Below are positions 48,723-61,400 of a stretch of DNA of 64,000 nt, piece by piece (positions within the stretch are counted from its first letter, which is position 1; each line of letters begins with the position of its first letter). Origin of the DNA: Streblospio benedicti (lineage: Eukaryota; Annelida; Polychaeta; Spionida; Spionidae); assembly GCA_019095985.1 (NCBI GenBank), contig CM032663.1, positions 21,566,458 to 21,630,457 of the forward strand, given 5' to 3'. The notes beneath the pieces are model-generated. The model saw only the letters and a program-made list of their open reading frames with translations, did no database searches and had not been told where the DNA came from. The position numbers and the translations under genes were made by a program.

Positions 48723-49481
48723 CAAAGCCCTGCTGCAGGACTGACGAGGCATTTTGGATAAGCATGTTTTGAGACGGATATTTTGGTACAGACATTTTGG
48801 ATACATAGACCCTAAATTAACTGTAAAAGTGTTCTTGTGTAACTTGGATATCAGCCTTAATGCTTCATATTGTGTCATCCCCGAGATCCGGATAGTTGGA
48901 AGCTCCAATCAACAGAGACAATATTATTTTAATGAACATTTTTATCTATATGCATTTCAAAATTACTTGTATAAGATTTGTGAATAAAGTGTGTTAATGT
49001 TTAAAATATAGTTTGTTTTATGATCACGGCCAAACCCTCTTCTATTCTACTGACATCGTAACCGCGATCGTCACAATTGAATATGTTTGAGACACGCTAT
49101 AGGGATGGACATCATCGTGCCCTGGTGTGCTTTTATACTCAAACACCTATGCATAGTCTAAATAACCTCAGTTCAAAAGGGGCTCACTGCCAGATTGTAC
49201 ATTGCTTGCATATATCCATTCATCTTTTCAGACACCGCACTTGAAATCATTAGATGCCTGGTGTATATTTCTTAAATATAGCATCTTCATTGCGAGGCGT
49301 AGTTACCATGGCTACCATGGGCGCAGCCATCTTGCAGGAAGCGACCTTGCCATTAAACTGTCAACAGTTGTATATTTTGACAGCACTTTAGTTATGCACG
49401 AGATTTCATTGGATACTGTCAGTTTTCCGTTTGCCATTTTACTTCATATACACGGATGTAAATGCAAATGATATTACTAAA
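48723..49481. other. 5' flank of the adenylate-kinase-like gene
   Basis: No gene is visible. At 49321-49334 the sequence GCGCAGCCATCTTG is a YY1-like motif of the kind found at many animal core promoters. The preceding GTTACCATGGCTACCATGG contains two ATGs before the coding start at 49482. This places a probable transcription start shortly upstream of 49330. Confidence 0.45.
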
Positions 49482-52400
49482 ATGGGGTGTGGGGGTAGCA
49501 AAGACCACAAATCGCCAGGTGGTATATCTCAAAATAGCTATGATCGAAGACCGAAAATTAGTGTTCGGATTCAACCACAGGTGAAAAAACTTGATGATGG
49601 ACCCAGGATTGTGTTCATTTTTGGTCAGTATGCTTGTTAACTTTTGTTTTCGATGATAATGCTGTATATGTGACCTATTCAATTAAGTCAATTAGTATGT
49701 AGCGAGTAATACCTAAGCCAAGTATTTGTTACGTTAAACGTATGCCGTATGGTAAAGTGCAGACGGATGACGTTATGGGAAATGTTAGGACATTATTTTA
49801 CTTCATAATTGATATACATTATATAATATGTATTATGAAAACAGTGATTTCTCACTCACAATTTAAATATATATATTTATATAAACAATAGGATATAAAT
49901 ATAAAGTAAAATATTTAGTGTAATTCACACAAGAAGTATTTAGCGTATAGGAATTCAATTGCTTATGCAATCTTTGTGGATATCATTTGCGACCTGTTTG
50001 AGATCAATACGAAAATATATGCCAATGTAAATTTCAATTTGAAGTATTATTTTTTTCTTATTCTGTAGTTTGGAGACTCAAACAATTTACACAATTATTT
50101 TAATGAACCCATATTATGAAAATTGTTTTTTTTTGTAATTGTTTCCTGCATTTCAATGCTTGTTAGTAAGGCACATGATGAATTTAATATGAATTGGGAA
50201 AATCCAAAAATTGTCTAAAATATATATATATAATTGGCCATGTAATTTTAAAGAACATTACAGATCCACATATGGACATACAATAGTTTTCTATTTGATT
50301 TCTAACACAGATGCTTAATGATCTTACTAACACCACCTCTATAATAAGACTACCTCTACTTTGAGACCACCTCTCTTTATTCTTATTAGCAGTGAACATT
50401 GACTTTTCTAGTGGCAGTCTCCACTTATCTCTTTCCTCAGCCTTACCCTGTCACCTTCTCTAGCTGACCTCTACATGCAACCAAAATAAGGGGCCTTCAT
50501 GTGCAACTAAACATTGAGTAGCTTGCAACCACATGTGTAATATGATAAATGATAGGCCATTACACAGTATGCAACCAGAGCAGCCCATTACATGCAACAT
50601 TCATGTAAGAATGGTCATTTGGACAGAAAATACAGGATTTCCATAAATCTTTAAAAAAAAACAATTGGGTGTAAATGTGAACTACATCACAGCTTTACGA
50701 AAGAATATAGTACACAGTGTTTTGATAAAAACAAGGCACAGAAACATTTGAATCGACAAGGATAATGGTCATTTATGTTGCACGTAAAGGCAGCTATTTT
50801 GGTTGCCCACAGAGGTTAGTTTCAGACAGTGATGTTGAGACTCAATTAAAGCATATCGAGATCTTCCCTGATATATGCAGACTGATTCTCCAGCCATGAA
50901 TCTCTATCACTTTACAATGATTAATACATAGATTGTAATTAAATATGACATAGGCTATCTATTTAAAAAATACTTGTATCTTGAATAATTAAAACGTGCA
51001 TTCAAATAGTATTGACCAGATGGATGATAGTACCTATAGTATAGGAATATGTAATTATATAATGCACTATAGTATAGGTTGATATGAAGTGATAATTAAT
51101 TATCTTATGTTTTTACAAGTCAGTGAACAAATTAAGAGCTTTGAGTTGGCATTTGAATACATCTTTTGTCTCTGTCTATGCAAATCTCTTCTAATGCTTA
51201 TTTTCTGATAATATTATCATGTATAAATTCAGTTTCTTCTCATCACTTGTGTGCGTTCGTTACCTTAATGAGCACGAAGCACAATAAGTACTATATATAG
51301 ATGCACTATCCTTTCTCATCCCCTAAATATAACTGCAACCAAACAGATATAGCCGCAGCTCAGTTCATGGGTATATCAAAAGAATGATTATGGTGTTGTT
51401 TTTATAAATCTTGCCTCCAGATATTGTTTGTGACGTCAAAATAGCGAGTTCAATAAGGAAAAAAATGACAATGCCGATGATGTGTGTTCTTCCACATATC
51501 TATAATTGCATATAATATATTATACTTGCATATATTATAGTCAGACTGAAATAAATGCTTTTTTGAAATAAAATAAATGAAGGGTAAGCAAAAAAGTTTG
51601 TCCGTCATATCATAGTATACCATTTTCTCAATTCACATGACTTGAAAATTTTGGCCGTAAATTTGATATATCATCGATGATTTTTAAATTATGATATAAA
51701 TCTCAACTCAGATTTCAAAACGTACAATTTGCTCATCGTAGGTTTCACGCCTTTCCCATTCACACAGCCTTCAAAGTCCGATGTTCATGGTATAAGCCGT
51801 GGGCCAACTGACATCATTTTAGTGGCAGAAGATCAATTTGTTTTCATAGAGGACCATTTACAATAAAACGGGCACCTAGCGTAGAACAGGCGCACTCCAC
51901 GTATGCCTTCAAACATCAATCCATCAAATAATAACGTGCACCATATTTCTGTGTACATCCTCACACGGATTATGTACTGTTCTGTTTGATTGACTGCTGA
52001 ACTTTTTTGGCCTCTGATGATTTGATTAGTCCAGAGCTTCCGAAATCTGTCAGCATTATTGGCGCTTTTGAATAAGGGCTTATTTTCAATAAGTAATAAG
52101 CCCGAATAGATAAGGATGAATTTGCTGGACTTTGGATATTTTGCACATGTAACTGTATTAAAGATATTTGTCACTCACATAGAAAGAAGTGCTATTCAAT
52201 ACCAGTAATTGAATATCAAGGTAATATTAAATTAATTGGAAGTAATGAATTAGGTTAACTGCACTACTATGTAAGAGCTGCTGTTGTTGTGTTTAAAAAA
52301 TCCATTCTATATGTTCCACAGTTAGAAATATGTACACAGCACCATATCCATCTACTCTAAATAATAACGTAAAACCCCATGAGCTTATAGCTTGAGTTTA

Positions 52401-55400
52401 CATCTACTTTTAGGACATGTCTACGTGTGAGCAATTTATTACATTGGGATTTCTTATGCAGATTTTTAATAAGGGCTTTTGAGAGATTATTTTATGTGAA
52501 TATGTCGATCAATAATGAAGAGTCCCACAAACATTGCAAAATCAGATAATCTAAGATGTTATTTATAATTGCTTATTGTCACTTTCTCTGACTAATGGTC
52601 AATAATATAATTCAGTTAATTAATCTGGTGCATAATTTCCCTCCACTTTTTTATTAACATTTTCAATATGACAATTCCTTCATTTAATAATCACATTCAA
52701 AATCACAATCAACAATAGAACCAAATGCAGAAAGAAATTCAATAAACTATTATCATACTTGATGATTGGTTTTATATTATCGTAATTGGACAAATAATAT
52801 ACAGGGCTCTGATTTGTATAGACAGGAAAGTAATTGTTCTCAAGTAGCTATATGATTATCCTCCCAAAGTCAGGTACTCCGTATCATATTTCACAATAAT
52901 TATTGCAAAGCATATCTGTGTATTACATGGATTTCATACACCATTATTTCCAGTGACTTGCATCACCAGCAGTTGAAGTGACTGTATTTGGTTTGCAATA
53001 AAGAATACATGTAGTTAACTTTAGATTTATACTGAGTTCATTTCAATATAGCATATAATATAAAGTGAAATCTACAGATTATACCTAGCACATTTACCCT
53101 AAACATGCATAGAAGATGTTCACTATTGCCCACTTCCAATAATAGATCACATCAAATATGAACATTATTAAAATGTTCAGATAAATACCAAATGCTGAGA
53201 GCAGATCATGTAAGAGCTCACCCCTAAATTGATAAAGATTTTGCCTAAAGGTCTATGAGCTTTTAATTACGTGAATGTTTTAAACATTCATGTAAAATCC
53301 CTCTACAACATCATCGGATTCATGGCTTATTCACTCACACTGCCTTTATAAGTCCATGTTCATATCAACTAGTGGGTCCAGTCTTGGCTTTTATGTGGAA
53401 AATATATTTGAGTTAAACTTACATCAAAACCAAAATCAATACTCTGTTTCTCTTACTTGGCAATTTAAGATCGTACGTTTGATGTTTGTGACATGACCGC
53501 TGAACATTTCGGCAGGGGGGCTTGTTAGTGGTTGGATTTTGTAACAATGGTCCACGAATATTAAGGCCGTTGAATAATAGCTATATACAGCATATATAGC
53601 TGTAAGATATGATGATGACCCTTATATTGCCATATGAAATTCAGGCCAACATTCACTTCATATCATGACTAGCTACAATTTTTTTTCTAAAAATTATAAG
53701 CATAGCGATGTCATGTTCCTTATATTACAGTAAATTATTAAATTGAGTATTTTGGAAGTATTACTTGCGTCTTTGGCAAATGGCTACTATTAAATCATCA
53801 GACTTAAGTGACAAAGTAAACACATAAGTGCAAAAGCTCACAGCTTATTAGGGATTGACTGCCAATGCACTTCTATATCTATTGTTCATTATTTATGGAC
53901 AACAATGTGCACGTTAATGAGAGATTGCTCATTATGACATGAAAATTATAGTGTGTGATTTTAGTTTTGTAAGTCAGTTTACTGTGAAGCTAATACTTCA
54001 AATAATTAAGAGAAAGTACATGTCGTGAAATAATTTTGACAGTTGATGTAAAATGATCTTAAGGCCTTCAATAAAGGACAATGCAATATAATACAATGCT
54101 TCTGAAAAAATGATACATGTATACTTATAGCACCTTAATGTATTTTCGAGGTATTATAAATAATAATTTAATACTAGCTCATACCTGTGGGGATGAAAAA
54201 TCAATAATGGGCATTCAAATCTCAATGCCCTATGTCTGCAGCAAACACCAAACATATCCCATCCCTGCCCATTTTCAAACAACAAAATATTGTTTGCACA
54301 GCATGGGTCTGTAGCATCCACACTGTCCTGACACCCTACCTCAGCACCGACCACTCTAACAGCTACCTCCCTCCACACCCACCAGTATTGTACCAATGCC
54401 CCACCCCAGCCACCCCCATCCCCATTTCTGACATCACCCGACCATGTCCTTATAACACCAGCCCCACCACAGCACCCACCGCTGTATCCTCCACGCCCTA
54501 CACTCACCACTCACTCTGAGTTACTCATAAACAAAAAGTGGTAGGATCTTTGTAACAACATGAGGTATAAGTATATTGAAGTGCATTTTTATATTCAGGT
54601 GGACCTGGATCTAGAAAGGGACGAATAGTGGATGATTTGTGCAATTCATATGGCTTCAAGTTTATTTGTGCGGAAGAGCTTGTTTTTCAAGAACTACCAA
54701 AGAAGCTCGCAAACTCCATGAAACTGGAATCTGTAATGGATATTAAGGACGTACTTGAGGTAAGCTTTCATCTTGATATTTTATACTTTGTAAACTTAAA
54801 GATCTTGGTTCATAAATGTCATGTACGTACTATGTCAAGTGATACCAAATTGTGTTTGCATTTTTTTGTTCAACATCCATCAATTCTCTAGAAGGATCAA
54901 ACTTACTAGTAAAGCTATCGGGTTAATTAACACCTTACATGGGGGATTATAATGTTGAACGTTATTGTTGCCCATTCATGAGTGGACTAGATTCTTAGAT
55001 GTATATCAACAGATGATATATGTTCTTTGACTCGACTTCTCACATTTCCCATAGTGCCACGAAATCAATATAACATGGATTGGATGACTGGATTAGCCTT
55101 CGGCAATCAGCGTTTAACATTGTCTTTTACTTGTTAAAGGAGTAACCTCATTAATCGTTAAACGTTTGCTAATTTCATATTATCCAGAATTCTGTTCAAA
55201 TATTTCATTAAAAAATTCCTATAGGTTTGTGGTTTTAATAAGTTTTATTATTGTGACATTGCCATAAACAATGGATACTTCTGAATACATATATACATAT
55301 GATATGGCCTAGCCCAATGGACTTATAATGTCACCGCTTCAATAACGTACATATAATAGGTAAAGGTAACAAAACAATATACACACAAATCTATTGAAAT

Positions 55401-58377
55401 CACTCTCAACTATTATTTTTTTTTATAATGAAAATCCTAATGCAAAGTAAGATTATCTTGTACAGTGATTGACATTTATTATACAAAACTAATTCGGGCA
55501 TATTAAACCTCAAAACCATGACATATTTTTTCAATAAAACATCGCCATTAGATGTATTATGATTACTACAGTGATATGCATTGCATGATTTTGCCTATAT
55601 ACACTCAGCCCAAATCACATGATTATCATGATAACCAATAATCATATGGTATGCTCTGTTTTGTGATATATCATTTTCACCATGCAATATGATGATGTTT
55701 AAAGAACCACCAGCTAATTTTTTCAGGTTTTGATACCCATAATAATGTATATTATATCATATGATATTATCTTACCAGTAAGTAAGGCAAAGATATTATA
55801 GAACTATAATATCTTTGAGTAGGGTAAGGGGTCTGGTGCGAATGACAATACAATATCAATACAATGCTTTCTCACAATGCAATACAATATAAAAACAACT
55901 TTGTGTGCTTCTATGGCTGAATGGATAGGGAGTTGGACTCATAAATTGAAGTTGGTAGGTTGGAGACCTAGTCAGGTCTGGATGGAGCTGTTGAGCAAAT
56001 TCATCCCTAACAGTTTCCACACCTTGTACCTACTAGGTACAGGTAAGGCAAGTGAATGTTAAATATGAGTGATAGATGAACACCATGCACTAACTTGGCG
56101 AGTGTGGTATGCTCTCCAGAGAGTTGAGAAACTCAATATGGTGCGTCAATGACATCAATGGCCTGGTGTGAATGTTAAAGGTTATGCTCAATGGGCGAAC
56201 AAGTATGCTTGTAGAGAAGCATTATGACGTGTTCTGTGCATTCTGAAAGTTTCTTTCAATTAAACAGCGTATTAAAGTATGTAGAACAATTTAAATACCG
56301 CGCAATAAGAGTCGCTATATATAAAAAAAAACATTTGAAGTCGTAAAATGTCAACCGAATGATTTTCGTCAGACGACAGACGTAACTTGCACGGTGCACG
56401 TAAGAAGTCACATATCTCTCCCATGTTAAATAAGACGTCTGTCAACAGAAATCCACAGTACGTCTGGCGAAAATAATTTGATTATGCAATATCACGTGAC
56501 CTTGTGTTTTAGTTGTTGAGACATTGACAGCATGTTATTTTTAAAGGTTAAACGTGGAGAATCTAAATACTATTTTCATCACACTTGCAATGGGTAAGGC
56601 ATCGTCTATTGATACTAGATTTTAGAGAACAAATATGATTTTGGTTGAGCAATATCTTTAAGTCTCTAGAGAATAATAGCAGTGAATTGTGAATATAAAT
56701 TACAACATTTACATTTACTATTTAAGAACCTATATCAGGCGATAATCTTCAACAGGATTTCCTGCATTGTATTACACCTGCTCAGTGTACGCATTAAGAT
56801 ATTTGAACTGAATGCTTATAAATGGATATACCCCAAGATATTGTGTACATTGGGTAACCTATTCTCTGGTAGCGTGCTATGTTAGCGTACATCAAGGTCT
56901 GTCTTTTCACTGGGTTTCCTTATTCACCTGTAATACATGTACAATTATGGTACATGTACAATCTAAAGGCTGTAAGAGCTTGCATGACAACCTGTACCAC
57001 TGTTCATCTAAATAGCTTGGTCTTGAAAGATATACCTTATTGTAATTGTATTGTATTGTATTGTATCAGTTTATTTCGCATGGAAATGCATAGTAAAATA
57101 TCACTGTACAGATTAAAGTTTAGTCAAGAATTAGTTAAAAAAATATTTCAAAAAAAGATGTTTTCGCCAATTTACAGAGTGACTAGAATAGAACTTAGAA
57201 GATACAATTTGAACCATAGCACCTGTAATAGAACTGTTACAACTAAGTTTCATACATATAAAATTTCCAATAGCTTTTCTATATAACACACGTACTTTGA
57301 AATGGTCTACACCATTAAATATTTAATACTGGGACATGCCAACACCCTTAGGAAAAAATAGCAAGGAGATTATAAGGATAATGGTCTGTTTTAGTGTGGA
57401 GATAACACTAGCTTGCACGAGTGGTGTCTAAGCCTGCTCGAGTGAGCGTTAGCAAACGAGAGCAGGCTAAGACGCCACAAGTGCTTAGCTAGTATTATCT
57501 CAACACTTACACAGACCATTGCCTTCTTATCTCCCCAGTTGAACCAAATTATTTAACTTGATGGTGTTTACCATTCATAAAGTAGGGAGATAACCTGATC
57601 TCCTATGGTTCTTCACCAATCAGAATTGAGAATTAACTGCAAACTGGGGAGAAAGCTCAAAACATCCATTTAAAATGTTCCTAGCCTAGGTAGTGATGAA
57701 CATTGATATAGGTTTAGTCACTGCTTTTAGCTCACTTGCTGTGAAACAGCGTGTGAGCTTTTGTGATCACCTTTCGTCCATCGTCCGTCCGTCAACAATT
57801 GTTATCTGTCCGTCAACAATTGTTAGTCATAATGCAATCTGCATTTATTCATAATGCAAACTGCATAACCCCATCCACAGAGGCACATGCAATTTGTTAG
57901 CATAATGCAAATTGTCTGTTTGTCATAATGCAAACTGCATCATAAATGAAACTGTTTAAACTTTATCAAAGCCATAAACTCTGGAATTTTTACTAAATAA
58001 TTTCTTCATTTTTCATTTGATTTCACAAAACTATGGCTATGTCTACACGAGGAGGCTATGTTTTTGGTGGAACATCCTAAGTTGATGGCTTCCATATTGA
58101 ACAATAGGAATGAACTAGCCTCCTCGTGTAGACATAGCCATAAATACCTCCTTAATAATAATAATAACATTTAATTTCGCTGACCATAATGTAGACAATA
58201 TCGCAATGTATAAACATATATATCAGATACTGTGAATGTAATACTACATATTTTTTGTATAGTTCTGTAAACTTTATTTCTTTTGAACATGTCCTGACGA
58301 ATGGTGAAACACCAGGAAACAAATTTGTAGACATGAAATGGTCTAGGGGTAATTATTGTTCAGTTATATATATATTG

Positions 58378-58471
<94 letters not shown>

Positions 58472-61400
58472 ATATATTAATTTATATTACCCTTGCCATA
58501 GACCATACCAATGAAAGTTGAAGTAACAGTCTCCATTTGCATGTGACTCGCTCTATATAATATCGGCTCGGCACACGAGCCTCTATGCACAAAAGCAAGT
58601 TTTGTGCAAAATATTGAGCCGTTGATATTGAGGGTGATGTGACTATTGCCCTAACTAGACCACAATCCCAACGCGTGATGTCATAAATTATTTGGAACCA
58701 GAATCCTACTTTAAAATAGAATGTCAGCAGAAGGAAAGATTGCTTATCATGAACACTTTTGGAACAACAGCTTTTGCACTTATAATCTAATTTCTAAATC
58801 CTCAAGCTCAATTGGGTCTGTATTTATTGTTGTAGGAGGATCCATCTCACATTTCATTGGACTGGCTTTTGGCTCTTGTCCAACGACGGGTGAATGACGA
58901 AAAGGAAGATAACGCAACATTCCTTGTTGACATCATGCCCAATCTAAAGTATATGCTCAAATCACCATCACTAGCCAAAAACTGTAGCATATCCATGAAA
59001 AAGTTTGAAGAAGAGGTATGTGTATATATATATATTTTTTCACATTATATGTGTTTCTTCATTAGCAGAGTGCATTGGATAATGGTGTTTTATCAATAAA
59101 ATCTGCTGATTCCTTCAGTTTCAATGTCAAGATTAAATCATTTTGAATATAAGCAAATTTTTCCATCACAACATAGCATAAATTCGTTCAATATCCGACG
59201 ATTAAGAATGTAAGACAGCTTTTCTTCTGCAATGGTTGGGTTTTGACTGATTGAATTGTTTTATTACAGAATCCAGTTTCATTTGCGCTAAGTCTAGCAA
59301 TCCCTGCAGATAAGGTACTGAAGGCAAAGCAAGCATATTGTGCACAGCCGGCCAAGTCCCCATCTGGAGATAAAATGAAAGAAGGAGGCCAAAGTGATGA
59401 AGCCGATTCAGGCCGCACACAAGTAGGCTTTTTCTCTCAATATTTTGTAACTAGCCCTAACATTTTAGTTTAGAATTAAAGTAAGCATGGACTAGATAGA
59501 GGTATAGAAAGAACATTTTCCATTTTGATGTATGCATTAAAAATATACGCAATTCAGGCTAGCATTATTAAAAAGATTAGCAGCGAGAATTGATCTCATT
59601 CCACTTAAATGGGCACTACTTGCACGACTGTCAGCTCTGCTTTACTGGACTATCATGGACCTGAAGTCCTCAGTGAGCCATTCACTTGTTTTCCATACTT
59701 CTAGAAAAGAGCGGCAATGTACGAGCAGTCGGTCAAGGTGTTCCTCGACTACTTCGCGTTGTCTGAGCGTCTCGTGACCGTCGATGTGACGTGTGGCGTG
59801 GCTGATCTCATCTGGCACCAAGTTCACCGCATCGTGTGCGAACTCGACTTCCACCCGGCTCGCACCGTCAACACAGTCATCCTGTTTACATTCAGTGAGT
59901 TTAGTTTTAGTTTTTTTACTAGTGTTTGTGCTTCACGATTAACGTCTTAATTAGTGGAGGGGTAGTCATTGAAACCTACCGTTGCTGCCTAGAATATAGC
60001 CAAGAATTTACCAAGATAGATGTCTGATTCATCGGAATGCAATGAGGGCAACAATTCTTTTATCTACTTTCGTAATCGACTTGCTTTTAGTACTAAAACA
60101 ATGTTGTGGTAGATGCTTGTTAGAACTTGCATATTGCTATAAATAGCTTTGTTTTGTCTATGTCTTCCACTATAATAATTGTCATTGTATGATATTAAGT
60201 CCTATTGACTCCAAGTCAGGTTAGGACCATGTTACATATTGTAATCTTGGGTGAGATTAAGTCAGGGTATGAAACTCATCAAAATTTGCTTACGGACCAC
60301 AGGGCCAGCAACTATTTAAAGTAACCGGCCCTGGCAAAAAGTGTACGGTCCTTCATTATGTTCATATTTAGAACTCTCAAAATGTAGCCTACCCACTGGG
60401 CTGTGAACTTTTAAAACCAGCCGGCCCGGTAGGCTCTATTTCATACCCTGGATTAAGTATAGTCATCTAATTATTATCATAACACATTGTTACTGATCTG
60501 TATAGATAATAGCTTATTGATTAAAGTATACAAAGATTTGGCAAAATATATGAAGATGGCAGACCTAAAATTGCTATATTGCCTCACTTTGGAGAAATGT
60601 CTAAAGACGAAACATCTTTCTTCAATATGGTTGTTTTACCTATAAATAAAATCAAATACATGTACTCAGAATTTCAATGACATTTAAAAATCATTAGGGT
60701 ATTGTTGACAGTTTTTTTCTTGTCCAAAACAAGTTTTGAAATTATCTTCCTGCAGAAAGGTTTTCTTTGGACAGTGTTTTGGAATATTCTGAATCCCAAC
60801 TGTAATTCTGCCACCCAAATTATGTAATGCATTAAATTAATTGAAATTAATTGATACTTATAGTTAAAACCCAGAAAAGGTAGAATTCACATATTGTTAG
60901 TAAAACCCACATACATAGTTTCTCATACATGTTACAAAATTCAGTTAGACTAAACTTTATTATAATTTGTCTGCAATATAAGAAAATATTTATTTTACTT
61001 TGTCTATTTTGTCCGATACGCCTAAGTACACTTAGCACATGAAGAATGATGAATATTTCAAGGACTAGTGAAATCTTTATCCTTTTAAATTCAGTAATAT
61101 TTGTATGTTAATATTTGCTTTAAAATGTCAACTTAGTTTACCCTGTGAAGATGATAGCAAAATAGTTTACTTCTAAATTTATCTTTAACTTAGATCATAC
61201 TGGTACTAATATTTCACATTTAATCCTTATATTTACACCTGTAGACGAAAGTGAAGCTGCTAATATAGACTATGAAAAATACCTCATGGATAAAGTGACA
61301 CTCCGGGACCTTGTTGTCAACCCAAACGATTCAGTGGTGAGTTTTATTTTGATAATACAATACAATTCAATTGTTAAGCTATATTTAAGTACCTATATAG

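Larger units (their letters stand above)
49624..54598. other. Intron 1 of the adenylate-kinase-like gene
   Basis: About 5 kb of AT-rich sequence. It contains repeat copy 2 (51735-51795) and the diverged copy 3 (53300-53375) of the family at 42495. It also holds the GCAAACACCAAAC/CATCCACACTGTC repeat at 54180-54530. Open frames here, up to 118 codons, have no family resemblance. Confidence 0.6.
54760..58835. other. Intron 2 of the adenylate-kinase-like gene
   Basis: About 4 kb holding a SINE-like head (55911), a dispersed repeat (56185), a palindrome (57361), the mollusc-type hairpin repeat (57725), a TA-flanked MITE (58034) and a TA microsatellite (58364). The 135-codon open frame at 56879-57286 shows no known domain and runs through ATTGT-repeat sequence. 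Confidence 0.6.

Noticed and set aside
51833-52174. 113-codon minus-strand frame in the kinase-like intron
   Set aside because: No motif, no splice context, next to repeat sequence.
54154-54510. Glycine-rich 118-codon minus frame
   Set aside because: The complement of the C-rich dispersed repeat at 54180-54530.
56879-57286. 135-codon plus frame, the longest in intron 2
   Set aside because: Crosses ATTGT-repeat sequence and has no conserved motif or exon borders; probably chance.
58255-58521. 88-codon frame
   Set aside because: Mostly a (TA)n microsatellite.
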